Below are positions 7,892 through 16,913 of a stretch of DNA of 64,000 nucleotides, piece by piece. The notes beneath the pieces are model-generated. The model was not told where the DNA came from. It did no database searches and was given only the letters and a program-made list of their open reading frames with translations. Where the stretch lies: the NCBI RefSeq assembly GCF_030818775.1, contig NZ_JAUTAU010000001.1, positions 2,422,001-2,486,000 of the forward strand, written 5' to 3'. Numbering within the stretch: position 1 is the first letter of the stretch; each line of letters begins with the position of its first letter. This DNA is from Bacillus sp. SORGH_AS_0510 (GTDB lineage: Bacteria > Bacillota > Bacilli > Bacillales > Cytobacillaceae). The position numbers and the translations under genes were made by a program.

Positions 7892-9358
7892 ATGAAATTT
7901 ATTAGCCCACATAAAGAAGAGATGATCAGTGCTGGAATTGATATCGGAACGAGTACAACGAAAGTAGTGATTAGTAAGTTTACATTGATGAATATGGCTG
8001 GCGGGGCACATGTTCCTCGCATCGAGATTATTGATAAGCAGGTCGTTTATCGAAGTCCCATTTATCGAACCCCACTTCTATCTCCAACTTCAATCGATAT
8101 CGAAAAAATTGAGGCATTAGTAAAAGATGAATATAAAAAAGCAAGGGTTGAGCCTAAAGATATTAAAACCGGGGCTGTCATCATCACGGGAGAAACAGCA
8201 ACGAAGACAAATGCAGAAGTAATGATCCACCAGCTATCGGATCATGCCGGTGAATTTTTGGTAGCCACGGCCGGACCAGATCTAGAAGGGATCATTGCTG
8301 CAAAGGGTTCTGGTGCCTATGAGTACTCGAAATCATCAGGAAAAGTTACTGCCAATATTGATATCGGTGGCGGAACAGCAAATATAGCAGTTTATAAATC
8401 AGGGCAACTTTGTGGCACTTGTACACTCCATATTGGCGGTAGACTAATAGAATTTCATGACTCAAAAATCAAAAGTATTTCACCCCCTGTGAAGAATCTA
8501 CTGAATTATTGGGGGACAATCATAAATGAGGGACAATCCATAAGGTTAAATGAAATAAAAAGAATTACTAATTTTATGGCTGATGTGATTGGAAGGATGC
8601 TACAAAAGTCGCTTACGAAAGAAGACCAATTCCTTTTATTAGGTCATGAACCTAATTGGCAGGAAGATGTAGAGGCTATTATGTTTTCAGGAGGAGTTGG
8701 TGAATGTATCTATCGTTATGAAGACGAGTCTGCTAACCCAGCCCAATATGATGACATAGGCATGGTACTGGCTGCTTCCTTGAAAGAAAATGTGGTCTTA
8801 CATAAATGGTCATGGGTCAAGCCGGAGGAAACTGTAAGGGCAACCGTCTTAGGTGCGGGGTTGCAAACAACGGAAATCAGCGGGGCGACCATTGAGGTAG
8901 ATAGTAGCCAATTACCACTTAAGAATTTGCCGGTTTTTCAAATCCGATTTGACAAAGATTTTAACGAGGTAGTGGATTCTATTTCGAAAAAGCTGATAGA
9001 AGCAATTGAACTATATGATCCCCAGAAGGAAGGTCAGAATTTTGCCCTTTATTTTTCGAATCTACCCTATTTACGCTTTCGAGAAATTGACGAATGGGCA
9101 GAATGCATCCTACAAGGGCTGAAGCAAAAACCGAATCAATCGCAGCCTGTGGTCCTTGTTTTAGATAGAGATTATGCAAAAGTACTTGGACAAACGATTA
9201 ATCGGAAAGATTCTTCGCAATCGGTCATTTGCATAGATCAAATTACCGTTGAAAATGGTGACTATTTAGACATTGGTCGCGTACTAGAATCGGATGTTGT
9301 TCCGGTCATAATAAAAACTTTAACATTCCAGAATGAAGAAAGGGGGACTTTGAGGTGA
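7892..9358 (+). CDS. eutA: Ethanolamine ammonia-lyase reactivase EutA
   Basis: EutA is the ATP-dependent reactivating factor that swaps damaged cobalamin out of EutBC. The 488-aa protein shows the actin/Hsp70-type fold with GIDIGTSTTKVVIS near the N-terminus and NIDIGGGTANIAVY in the second phosphate loop. The start is set at ATG 7892, seven bases after GGGGAG. A longer frame opens at 7805, but those 29 codons run through the antiterminator/terminator hairpin and have no ribosome site. It overlaps eutB by four bases (GTGA), indicating translational coupling. Confidence 0.92.
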   Translation: MKFISPHKEEMISAGIDIGTSTTKVVISKFTLMNMAGGAHVPRIEIIDKQVVYRSPIYRTPLLSPTSIDIEKIEALVKDEYKKARVEPKDIKTGAVIITGETATKTNAEVMIHQLSDHAGEFLVATAGPDLEGIIAAKGSGAYEYSKSSGKVTANIDIGGGTANIAVYKSGQLCGTCTLHIGGRLIEFHDSKIKSISPPVKNLLNYWGTIINEGQSIRLNEIKRITNFMADVIGRMLQKSLTKEDQFLLLGHEPNWQEDVEAIMFSGGVGECIYRYEDESANPAQYDDIGMVLAASLKENVVLHKWSWVKPEETVRATVLGAGLQTTEISGATIEVDSSQLPLKNLPVFQIRFDKDFNEVVDSISKKLIEAIELYDPQKEGQNFALYFSNLPYLRFREIDEWAECILQGLKQKPNQSQPVVLVLDRDYAKVLGQTINRKDSSQSVICIDQITVENGDYLDIGRVLESDVVPVIIKTLTFQNEERGTLR

Positions 9359-10731
9359 GATTAAAGACGAATTATTTCGGCACAGTCTACCAATTTTCCT
9401 CATTAAAGGACTTATTCGCAAAAGCAAACGAAGAAAAATCAGGTGACCGCTTAGCAGGTCTTTCAGCAGAAACCGTACAAGAGCGAATAGCTGCAAAGGA
9501 AGTATTAAGCAACCTAACACTTCATGATATTAGGGAGAACCCGCTACTATCTCCTGATGAAGATGAGGTCTCACGCATTATTGAAGGTCAAATTAATGAA
9601 CCAATCTATCAATCGATTAAAAATTGGTCCGTTTCCGAGCTTAGGGAGTATATCCTAAATGATACAACCACTGGTGAAGATTTAAAGCGGTTAAGCAGAG
9701 GTTTAAATAGTGAGATGATCGCTGCAGTTGCGAAAATCATGTCCAATTTAGACTTGGTTCATGCAGCAAACAAGATTGAGATTCTATCAAAATGTAATAT
9801 TACGATTGGTCAAAAAGGGGTGCTTGCTTCAAGACTACAGCCTAACCATCCAACAGACAATGTTGAGGGAATGATGGCATCCATGAAAGAAGGTCTTTCT
9901 TATGGAATTGGTGATGCGGTCATTGGTATCAACCCCGTGGATGATTCAGTAGAGAGTGTTAAGAGACTGCTACATGCTACCCATGACTTCATTCAAAAAT
10001 GGGAAATACCAACACAAAACTGTGTGCTAGCCCATGTTACTGCTCAGATGAAAGCACTCCAGCAAGGAGCTCCTGCAGATATGATTTTCCAAAGTATCGC
10101 AGGAACCGAAGCCGCTAACCGTTCATTTGGTATTACTACTTCCCTTTTAGAAGAAGCCAATGAAATGGCTAAAGTATATGGAACTGGAACAGGGCCACAG
10201 CGTATGTATTTTGAAACGGGCCAAGGCTCTGAGTTATCAGCAGAGGCACATTATGGCATCGATCAATTGACCTTAGAATCACGTAATTATGGCTTTGCTC
10301 GATACTTTGATCCTTATATCGTAAACACAGTGGTTGGCTTTATTGGGCCGGAATATTTGTACAACAATAAACAGGTAATCCGAGCAGGGCTAGAAGACCA
10401 CTTTATGGGTAAAATGCATGGGATTCCGATGGGAGTAGATATTTGTTATACAAACCATATAAAAGCAGATCAAAATGATATTGAGGATTTAGGTGTGCTT
10501 TTAACTGCTGCGGGAGTGAATTTTATCATTGCTGCACCAATGGGTGATGACTGCATGTTGAATTACCAGTCCTTAAGTTATCACGATGTGGCAACCTTAA
10601 GACAAACATTGAATAAGCGCCCTGCTCCATTGTTCGAAGAGTGGCTTGAAAAGATGGGGATTTTTGAAAATGGTAAGTTAAGTAAAAAGGCAGGAGATCC
10701 AACTATTTTTTCGAGGGTAGGAGGTGTTTAG
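9355..10731 (+). CDS. eutB: Ethanolamine ammonia-lyase large subunit EutB
   Basis: The 458-aa protein is the catalytic barrel subunit of the adenosylcobalamin-dependent lyase that converts ethanolamine to acetaldehyde and ammonia. Length agrees with the enterobacterial enzyme (about 453 aa). Recognisable segments include ASRLQPNHPTDN, YFETGQGSELSAEAHYG and GVDICYTNHIKADQ, which line the substrate and cofactor site in the family. It starts at GTG within the eutA stop codon (GTGA overlap) and is followed one base later by eutC. The enzyme should reside in the microcompartment lumen. Confidence 0.95.
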   Translation: MRLKTNYFGTVYQFSSLKDLFAKANEEKSGDRLAGLSAETVQERIAAKEVLSNLTLHDIRENPLLSPDEDEVSRIIEGQINEPIYQSIKNWSVSELREYILNDTTTGEDLKRLSRGLNSEMIAAVAKIMSNLDLVHAANKIEILSKCNITIGQKGVLASRLQPNHPTDNVEGMMASMKEGLSYGIGDAVIGINPVDDSVESVKRLLHATHDFIQKWEIPTQNCVLAHVTAQMKALQQGAPADMIFQSIAGTEAANRSFGITTSLLEEANEMAKVYGTGTGPQRMYFETGQGSELSAEAHYGIDQLTLESRNYGFARYFDPYIVNTVVGFIGPEYLYNNKQVIRAGLEDHFMGKMHGIPMGVDICYTNHIKADQNDIEDLGVLLTAAGVNFIIAAPMGDDCMLNYQSLSYHDVATLRQTLNKRPAPLFEEWLEKMGIFENGKLSKKAGDPTIFSRVGGV

Positions 10732-10732
10732 A

Positions 10733-11695
10733 ATGAACCCTGAGTTAGTTGAACAAATTACCAAATTAATATATGAAAAATTACAATCACAAACTGTGGT
10801 GACCGATGAACAGACGTCATCAGAAGTAGAGGTGAAGTTTTGGAATCATAATGCAGATAGTCAATCACACCCTTCAGCGAGTAATAACTGTCAACCAATT
10901 AAAGAAAAGATGCATCGAACCTTACAAGATGAAATTGAAGAAATTAACATAGAATCAAAACCTGTTATTGGAATTGAATCTCCATTTGATAAGGATGAAT
11001 TAGCATCTTTGATTAGTAAAACACCTGCAAGAATTGGGGTGGGGAGAGCGGGACTAAGACCTAAAACGAATACCTGGTTGAAGTTTCGATACGATCATGC
11101 AGCTGCAGTGGATGCTGTGTACGGTGATGTAAATCCTGGTTTATTAGAAAGTTTATCGCTTTTTAAAGTAAACACAAAGGTGGCTGACAAAGAAGTGTAT
11201 GTAAGACGGCCTGATTTTGGGCGCAAGCTTTCTGAAGAATCTAAGCAACTGATTACACAAAAATGCAAAAAATCTCCGACTGTTCAAATCATTGTATCAG
11301 ATGGTTTAAGTTCAAAGGCGATTGATGAAAACTTAGAGGATGTTTTTTTATCTCTTAATCAAGCTCTACAAGGTTTAGGCCTTGATGTTGGGACGCCTTT
11401 TTTCATTGAAAAAGGAAGAGTAGCTGCCATGGATGATGTTGGAGAGCTGTTAAAGCCAAAAGTGATTGTGTACTTGATTGGAGAGCGTCCAGGTCTTGTG
11501 AGTGCGGAATCTCTTAGTGCCTATCTATGCTATGAACCCCGCTTAGGGACAATTGAGGCGGACAGAATGGTTGTATCAAATATTCATAAAGGTGGAATAC
11601 CGCCGGTTGAAGCCGGTGCCTACCTAGGTACAGTCATTCAAAAAGTATTAAAATATCAAGCTAGTGGAGTTTCGCTAGTTCAAAAAGAACAATAA
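10733..11695 (+). CDS. eutC: Ethanolamine ammonia-lyase small subunit EutC
   Basis: The 320-aa subunit completes the cobalamin pocket of EutBC. The conserved C-terminal part contains ARIGVGRAG, LKFRYDHAAAVDAVYG, IVSDGLSSKA and IGERPGL...SLSAYLCY. The N-terminal 80 residues are variable and begin MNPELVEQITKLIYEKLQ, an amphipathic helix of the kind that targets enzymes into microcompartments, joined by a low-complexity linker. The start is ATG 10733, spaced 7 bases from GGAGGTG; a GTG at 10724 lies inside that ribosome site. The protein is somewhat longer than the Salmonella one (about 295 aa) because of this leader. Confidence 0.94.
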   Translation: MNPELVEQITKLIYEKLQSQTVVTDEQTSSEVEVKFWNHNADSQSHPSASNNCQPIKEKMHRTLQDEIEEINIESKPVIGIESPFDKDELASLISKTPARIGVGRAGLRPKTNTWLKFRYDHAAAVDAVYGDVNPGLLESLSLFKVNTKVADKEVYVRRPDFGRKLSEESKQLITQKCKKSPTVQIIVSDGLSSKAIDENLEDVFLSLNQALQGLGLDVGTPFFIEKGRVAAMDDVGELLKPKVIVYLIGERPGLVSAESLSAYLCYEPRLGTIEADRMVVSNIHKGGIPPVEAGAYLGTVIQKVLKYQASGVSLVQKEQ

Positions 11696-11709
11696 GGGGG
11701 GACTTGTTT

Positions 11710-12363
11710 GTGACCTTAGAGCGAATTCATGCAGAAATATTAGCTGTCCGAATTATCCCAAACGTAGACTCCGCCCTTGCTGAGCAGTTCCAACTAGAGC
11801 CCAATCATCGTAGCCTGGCCATTTTTACTTCCACCATTGATGATGTTGGTTATACTGCATTAGATGAGGCTACAAAAAGAGCGGATGTAGAGGTAGTTTA
11901 TGCACGCTCATTCTATGCGGGTGCAGCACATGCCTCTGGACCATTATCAGGTGAAATGATTGGCATCCTAGCTGGTCCAACACCAGATGAAGTGAAAAGT
12001 GGAATGGAGGCGGTCATCCAGACAGCAGTAAACGATGCTTTTTTCGAAGCGGTAAATGAGGATAAAAGCCATGCGTTGTATGCCCATGTTGTAGCAAGGA
12101 CGGGAAGCTATTTATCGAAAGAAGCTGGAATTAAGCAAGGGGAAGCTCTTGCTTACTTGATTGCTCCGCCACTCGAGGCAGTTTATGGAATTGATGCAGC
12201 GTTAAAGGCAGCAGACGTAAAGTTAGTTAAATTTTTTGGCCCGCCATCAGAAACGAACTTTGGAGGGGGACTTCTGACCGGTTCGCAATCAGCCTGTCAG
12301 GCAGCAGCCGATGCATTCCGTGAGGTTATTCTTGATATCAGCAGAAATCCAAGACAAATGTAA
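11710..12363 (+). CDS. eutL: Microcompartment shell protein EutL
   Basis: This is a tandem-BMC shell protein of 217 aa that forms pseudo-hexameric trimers with a gated pore. Both halves are visible: residues about 1-105 with LAVRIIPNVDSALAEQF and residues about 110-215 ending with FGPPSETNFGGGLLTGSQSAC. EutL has been shown in other bacteria to bind ethanolamine at its small pores. Start GTG 11710 is eight bases from the AAGGGGGG site; the TTG at 11704 is too close to it. It sits between the lyase and aldehyde dehydrogenase genes, as in many Firmicute eut operons. Confidence 0.92.
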   Translation: MTLERIHAEILAVRIIPNVDSALAEQFQLEPNHRSLAIFTSTIDDVGYTALDEATKRADVEVVYARSFYAGAAHASGPLSGEMIGILAGPTPDEVKSGMEAVIQTAVNDAFFEAVNEDKSHALYAHVVARTGSYLSKEAGIKQGEALAYLIAPPLEAVYGIDAALKAADVKLVKFFGPPSETNFGGGLLTGSQSACQAAADAFREVILDISRNPRQM

Positions 12364-12399
12364 TTAACTACTATTTTTAAAGAAAGGTGTGTATCCCAG

Positions 12400-13923
12400 G
12401 TGCAGTTTGACCATGATTTACAATCAATCCAAGAAATGCGGGATGCCCTTCAAAAAGCAAAGGAAGCGCAACAGAAGTACATGGCGTTTTCACAAGAGCA
12501 AGTCGACGAAATCGTGAAGCGGGTAGCGGAGGCTGCTTTTGCTAAATCATTGGAATTAGCAAAGTTTGCTGTTGAAGAAACTAGAATGGGTATTATTGAA
12601 CACAAACGTATGAAAAATGATGTCGGTTCAATGGCTGTATACCAATCTATCAAGAATGAAAAGACAGTTGGCATTATTAAAGAGGACCATGCTAACAAGG
12701 TAGTGGAAGTGGCGGCACCATTTGGAGTAATCGCTGGTATAATTCCAACGACCAATCCAACCTCGACGGCTATCTTTAAAGCATTAATTAGCTTGAAAAC
12801 AAGAAATGGAATAGTTTTTAGCCCACACCCTAGAGCAGTTAAATGTACGATAGCGGCATTGGAAATTTGCTTGAAGGCCGCTAAAGAGGCAGGAGCACCT
12901 GATGGGATTATCGGCTGGATCTCTAAACCCACAATGGCAGCAACGACGGAATTAATGAAACATCGTGACATTGACTTAATCCTCGCAACGGGTGGAAAAG
13001 ATTTAGTCCGGGCGGCTTATAGCTCAGGAAAACCAGCTTATGGGGTAGGTCCTGGCAATGTTCCGGTATATGTTGAAAAATCAGCAGATATAGCAAAAGC
13101 TATGAAAATGATTGTGGAAAGCAAATCATTTGACCATGGTACGATTTGCGCAACAGAACAAGCCATGGTGGTTGATCGCAATGTCCAGCAGTTGGCGATT
13201 AGAGAACTAAAGAAAAATGGCGCATATTTGTTGGATGATCAAGAAAAAGTCAAATTAGAAAAAGTCATTTCACCGCTTCCTGGAAAATTAAATCCTACTA
13301 TTGTTGGACAAAGTGCACTAAAAATTGCGGAAATGGCAGGAATCTCTGTTCCTTCAGATACAAGGATTTTAGTGGCTGAAGAAACAAGAGTTGGCAAGGA
13401 TGTACCTTTCTCTATAGAAAAGCTTTCACCCATCCTAGCACTATATACAGCGGATAGTTATCATCAGGCAAAAAAAATATGCTTAAGCTTGCTAAATCTT
13501 GGCGGGAGAGGACATAGTTTATCTCTGCACACGAATGATGAAAAGGTAGCAAGGGAATTTGCCCTAGAAATGCCAGTGTCAAGGTTGATGGTAAACACGC
13601 TCTCCTCGATAGGGGCGGTTGGTGCTACAACTGGTCTCGTGCCATCACTGACACTTGGCTGTGGCTCTTTTGGAGGCAATATTACTTCAGACAATGTATC
13701 TGCCAAGCATTTAATCAATATAAAAAGAATGGCATATGGAAATAAAGAGGTGATCATTCCAAAGCCAGGAAATCATCCTAGTCAAACAAAATCAGACTCA
13801 AAGGAAAATGTATCAGAAATTGTTGAACAGGTTTTAAAACAAGTAAATCTTGCAGGAAACGTAGACCCAAAATTGATTTCTGAAATGGTGAATCAAGTTT
13901 TAAAAAAATATCAAATGAACTAA
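12400..13923 (+). CDS. eutE: CoA-acylating acetaldehyde dehydrogenase EutE
   Basis: The 507-aa enzyme oxidises acetaldehyde with NAD and CoA to acetyl-CoA inside the compartment. The catalytic cysteine lies in FDHGTICATEQ (about residue 250) and a cofactor-binding segment is GVIAGIIPTTNPTST. It is longer than E. coli EutE (about 467 aa) because of a C-terminal extension after PKPGNHPSQTKSD that ends with two amphipathic helices, SEIVEQVLKQV and KLISEMVNQVLKKYQ, resembling encapsulation peptides. GTG start follows AAAGGTG. The gap to eutM is 15 bases. Confidence 0.94.
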   Translation: MQFDHDLQSIQEMRDALQKAKEAQQKYMAFSQEQVDEIVKRVAEAAFAKSLELAKFAVEETRMGIIEHKRMKNDVGSMAVYQSIKNEKTVGIIKEDHANKVVEVAAPFGVIAGIIPTTNPTSTAIFKALISLKTRNGIVFSPHPRAVKCTIAALEICLKAAKEAGAPDGIIGWISKPTMAATTELMKHRDIDLILATGGKDLVRAAYSSGKPAYGVGPGNVPVYVEKSADIAKAMKMIVESKSFDHGTICATEQAMVVDRNVQQLAIRELKKNGAYLLDDQEKVKLEKVISPLPGKLNPTIVGQSALKIAEMAGISVPSDTRILVAEETRVGKDVPFSIEKLSPILALYTADSYHQAKKICLSLLNLGGRGHSLSLHTNDEKVAREFALEMPVSRLMVNTLSSIGAVGATTGLVPSLTLGCGSFGGNITSDNVSAKHLINIKRMAYGNKEVIIPKPGNHPSQTKSDSKENVSEIVEQVLKQVNLAGNVDPKLISEMVNQVLKKYQMN

Positions 13924-13938
13924 TAGGAGGAATGGACA

Positions 13939-14232
13939 ATGGCAAGAGAGTTAACAGCATTAGGAATGGTTGAAACAAAAGGGTTAGTGGCATCAATTGA
14001 GGCAGCTGACGCAATGGTAAAAGCGGCAAACGTCAACCTAATTGGAAAAGTTCAGGTTGGAGGAGGCCTTGTAACTGTATTTGTTCGCGGGGACGTAGGT
14101 GCGGTAAAGGCAGCAACAGATGCTGGTGCGGCAGCTGCACAACGTGTTGGAGAGCTTTTATCTGTACACGTCATTCCACGTCCACACAATGAATTGGAAA
14201 GCATTTTACCAAAATTAGAAGCTGAACTCTAA
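13939..14232 (+). CDS. eutM: Microcompartment hexameric shell protein EutM
   Basis: A 97-aa single-BMC-domain protein of the major facet-forming type. The N-terminus [20 protein letters not shown] and the C-terminal [13 protein letters not shown] are diagnostic. Six copies form the hexagonal tile with a central pore; the pore-loop segment is [18 protein letters not shown] is preceded by AGGAGG with good spacing. A diverged paralogue with a tail follows about 1.2 kb downstream (eutM2). Confidence 0.95.
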   Translation: MARELTALGMVETKGLVASIEAADAMVKAANVNLIGKVQVGGGLVTVFVRGDVGAVKAATDAGAAAAQRVGELLSVHVIPRPHNELESILPKLEAEL

Positions 14233-14263
14233 TCTTTAGCTTACTAGGTTAGGAGCATAAGTG

Positions 14264-15130
14264 ATGAATAAACAGGCCATTCAAATGATCGTGGAAGAGG
14301 TCATTCAGCAATTTTTGAATAAAAATTCGGTGACTCGTAACATTCCGATGGCTGTTTCTGCCCGACACTGTCATGTAAGTCAAAGCGATATAGAAGTGCT
14401 ATTTGGTAAAGGATTTGAATTAACTAAAAAAGCTGATTTATCACAACCAGGTCAGTTTGCTGCAAATGAAACGGTGATGATTGTCGGACCAAGGGGTTCT
14501 ATTGAAAAGGTCAGAATTCTTGGTCCTGCCCGTTCGCTCACTCAAGTAGAAGTAAGTAAAACAGATTCGGTTAAATTGGGGGTAAAACCTCCGATTCGTG
14601 AATCTGGAAATATTAAAGAATCGGCTTCTATTACACTAGTAGGCCCAAAAGGAAGTATTTTTAAAAAAGAAGGTCTTATTATAGCCCAGGCACACATCCA
14701 TATGACACCTGAAGATGCATTGAATTTTGGAGTGGAGAATGGAGAATATGTACGGATTAAAACGGGCGATGAACGTCCTGTATCCTTTGAAAAAGTACTT
14801 ATCCGTGTATCAGCTAGATATAAGTTGGAGATGCATATTGATACAGATGAAGCGAATGCAGGTCTGATTACTAGCGGAGATATGGGGATTTTAGAGAAAT
14901 ATGAGGAAATGGACGAAGTGAAGAAGGAAAGTTTTGTCAAACTACCCGAAAAGCAAATTGCTATTGAGCAATTTAATGAACCAGTCGTCTTTGAAAATAA
15001 GCTTTTATCACAAAGAGATGTACAAACATGGAAGGACCACACAATTACGATTTATAAGCATACAATCGTAACCCCTTTAGCACGTGATACCGCAAGAGAG
15101 TTAGGGAAAACCATCAAGGTAATTGACTAA
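14264..15130 (+). CDS. pduL: PduL-type phosphotransacylase (EutD role) with C-terminal extension
   Basis: The product (288 aa) is a phosphate acyltransferase that would convert acetyl-CoA to acetyl phosphate and free CoA. The two PduL beta-barrel repeats are visible, with the metal-ligand motifs SARHCHVSQ and QAHIHMTPEDA. The first 20 residues (NKQAIQMIVEEVIQQFL) form a typical encapsulation helix. PduL proteins are usually near 210 aa; here about 75 extra residues follow, ending with TIVTPLARDTARELGKTIKV, whose function is not known. ATG 14264 is eight bases from AGGAG; a GTG three bases earlier is less well placed. Confidence 0.9.
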   Translation: MNKQAIQMIVEEVIQQFLNKNSVTRNIPMAVSARHCHVSQSDIEVLFGKGFELTKKADLSQPGQFAANETVMIVGPRGSIEKVRILGPARSLTQVEVSKTDSVKLGVKPPIRESGNIKESASITLVGPKGSIFKKEGLIIAQAHIHMTPEDALNFGVENGEYVRIKTGDERPVSFEKVLIRVSARYKLEMHIDTDEANAGLITSGDMGILEKYEEMDEVKKESFVKLPEKQIAIEQFNEPVVFENKLLSQRDVQTWKDHTITIYKHTIVTPLARDTARELGKTIKVID

Positions 15131-15148
15131 CGATGGGAGATGATTTTT

Positions 15149-15451
15149 TTGCAAGTTGGTACAGTAATCGGAAATGTATGGGCGACTAGAAAGGAAGACC
15201 ATTTAACTGGATTGAAATTTTTATTTGTGCAGCCAGAGCTTCCTGATGGATCGCCAATTCAAACCCCCTTTATTGCTGTAGACCGAATAGGTGCAGGTGT
15301 TGGGGATAAAGTGATGGTAACTTTAGGTAGTGCTGCAACGAATATGGCAGCAGAGACTAGTCTACCTATCGATGCCCTTATTATCGGTATAATTGATTCG
15401 ATAGACGTTACGGGAGGTGCCGAGCATGGCAAAGGCATTAGGAATGATTGA
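15149..15451 (+). CDS. eutN: Microcompartment vertex protein EutN
   Basis: A 100-aa EutN/CcmL-type pentameric protein that caps the vertices of the shell. Diagnostic residues are QVGTVIGNVWATRKEDHLTG and the later GAGVGDKVMVTLGSAA. The start is set at TTG 15149, nine bases after GGGAG; an ATG at 15140 is directly adjacent to that site and would add MIF. It overlaps the next BMC gene by 26 bases, suggesting coupled translation. Confidence 0.92.
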   Translation: MQVGTVIGNVWATRKEDHLTGLKFLFVQPELPDGSPIQTPFIAVDRIGAGVGDKVMVTLGSAATNMAAETSLPIDALIIGIIDSIDVTGGAEHGKGIRND

Positions 15452-15800
15452 AACGAGAGGGTTAATTGCCTCCATCGTGGCTGCAGATGCAATGGTAAAA
15501 GCGGCCGATGTCAGGCTCATAAAGAAAGAAAAGGTAGATGCAGGCCTTGTGGCTGTTTTAGTGGAAGGCGATGTAGGAGCCGTGCAAGCTGCCGTTGATG
15601 CGGGAAAGTATGCAGCAGCTAAGGCAGGAGTGTTGGTTTCCGCACATGTGATTCCACGTCCTGATGATGGTGTAGGAGTGATTCTTGCAGAGCAGCCAAA
15701 AAAGGATCAAGAAATATCGAAAACAAATAAAAAGGATACAAAAGCAAAATCGATTTCACCTAAAGTTGATTCTACACAAGAAGAACCTCCAATCAACTAA
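15426..15800 (+). CDS. Second EutM-like BMC shell protein with charged tail
   Basis: The 124-aa protein has one BMC domain (about residues 1-86: ALGMIETRGLIASIVAAD and VSAHVIPRPDDGVG) followed by a roughly 36-residue Lys/Ser-rich tail (KKDQEISKTNKKDTKAKS), likely disordered. Enterobacterial EutK also has a BMC domain plus extra C-terminus, but its extension is a folded nucleic-acid-binding-like domain and there is no match here. ATG 15426 is eight bases from GGGAGG and lies inside the end of eutN. It probably mixes with EutM in shell facets; what the tail binds is unknown. Confidence 0.85.
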   Translation: MAKALGMIETRGLIASIVAADAMVKAADVRLIKKEKVDAGLVAVLVEGDVGAVQAAVDAGKYAAAKAGVLVSAHVIPRPDDGVGVILAEQPKKDQEISKTNKKDTKAKSISPKVDSTQEEPPIN

Positions 15801-15851
15801 ACGATTAATCTGAAAATCTACTATGAGTAAAGAATATGGGGGGAGAAGAAA

Positions 15852-16793
15852 TTGGCTTTCAAACGGAGAAAAATTGCAGTAATCGGAGCAGGATTTACCG
15901 GTGCAACGGCTGCATTGATGCTTGCTCAGAAAGAATTAGGTGACCTGGTTCTAGTAGATATTCCATCTCAAAGTGATCCAACCAAAGGGAAAGCACTTGA
16001 TATGTTAGAAGCAAGCCCAGTACAGGGATTTAATGCAAATATTATCGGTACCTCCAATTACGAGGACATTCAAAATGCAGACTTAGTTTTAATTACTGCA
16101 GGTATTCCTCGGAAGCCAGGAATGAGCCGTGATGATTTAGTCTCTACGAATGCTAAAATTATCGAGCAGGTATCAGAAAATGTAAAAAAATATGCACCCG
16201 ATAGTTATATCATAGTTCTAAGTAATCCAGTTGACGCGATGACATATGTTTGCTATCAAACTACTGGGTTCCCAAAGAATCGTGTTATTGGTCAATCAGG
16301 TGTGTTAGATACAGCCCGATTTAATACGTTTGTAGCACAGGAATTGAATATATCAGTTGAGGACATTTCTGGGTTTGTACTTGGTGGTCACGGGGATGAT
16401 ATGGTACCTTTAGTGCGTTTTTCTTATGCTGGAGGAATCCCACTGGACAAAATTCTCCCACCGCATCGGATTGAAGCAATTGTAGAAAGAACGCGTAAGG
16501 GCGGCGGTGAAATTGTCAATTTACTTGGACAAGGAAGTGCTTATTATGCTCCTGCTGCATCAATGGTCCAAATGGCGGAGGCCATACTTAAGGATAAAAA
16601 GCGCATTTTACCATCCATCGCTTATCTAGAAGGTGAATATGGCTATCATGATCTTTATTTAGGGGTTCCGACCATTCTTGGAGGAGATGGAATAGAAAGT
16701 ATTATTGAGATCCCCTTAACTCCTGAAGAGAAATCTGCATTAGATAAATCTGCACAATCCGTTCGAAATGTTATGACTATTTTTAACAAGTAG
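15852..16793 (+). CDS. mdh: Malate dehydrogenase within the eut operon
   Basis: The 313-aa enzyme closely resembles B. subtilis Mdh across its length: Rossmann GAGFTG, acidic VDIPSQ that favours NAD, the substrate loop [11 protein letters not shown] with the arginine that selects malate over lactate, and catalytic [10 protein letters not shown]. It interconverts malate and oxaloacetate with NAD(H). It starts at TTG after GGGGGAGAAG. Placement at the end of a eut operon is unusual. It lacks the N-terminal amphipathic helix of the encapsulated enzymes, so it is probably cytosolic. It may help reoxidise NADH from EutE, but this is inference. A housekeeping mdh near citZ/icd is expected elsewhere. 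Confidence 0.9.
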   Translation: MAFKRRKIAVIGAGFTGATAALMLAQKELGDLVLVDIPSQSDPTKGKALDMLEASPVQGFNANIIGTSNYEDIQNADLVLITAGIPRKPGMSRDDLVSTNAKIIEQVSENVKKYAPDSYIIVLSNPVDAMTYVCYQTTGFPKNRVIGQSGVLDTARFNTFVAQELNISVEDISGFVLGGHGDDMVPLVRFSYAGGIPLDKILPPHRIEAIVERTRKGGGEIVNLLGQGSAYYAPAASMVQMAEAILKDKKRILPSIAYLEGEYGYHDLYLGVPTILGGDGIESIIEIPLTPEEKSALDKSAQSVRNVMTIFNK

Positions 16794-16913
16794 TTCAAGT
16801 CTATTAATATTGTAAAATAAGGTTTACATTCTCCTACGAAAAATTTTCAGAAAAAGACCTAACAATTGTGGAAGTTCTAAATTTAAAAATGTTCTTAAAA
16901 GGGGACGATCTTA

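Noticed and set aside
8979..9520. Minus-strand open frames across eutA/eutB and similar shadow frames elsewhere in the eut genes
   Set aside because: They lie opposite strongly supported genes, lack ribosome sites and have no recognisable domains.
16794..16913. Possible third EutV site or cobalamin riboswitch before the ethanolamine permease
   Set aside because: No A-x-x-G hexaloop hairpin, no terminator and no B12-box were seen in these 120 bases.
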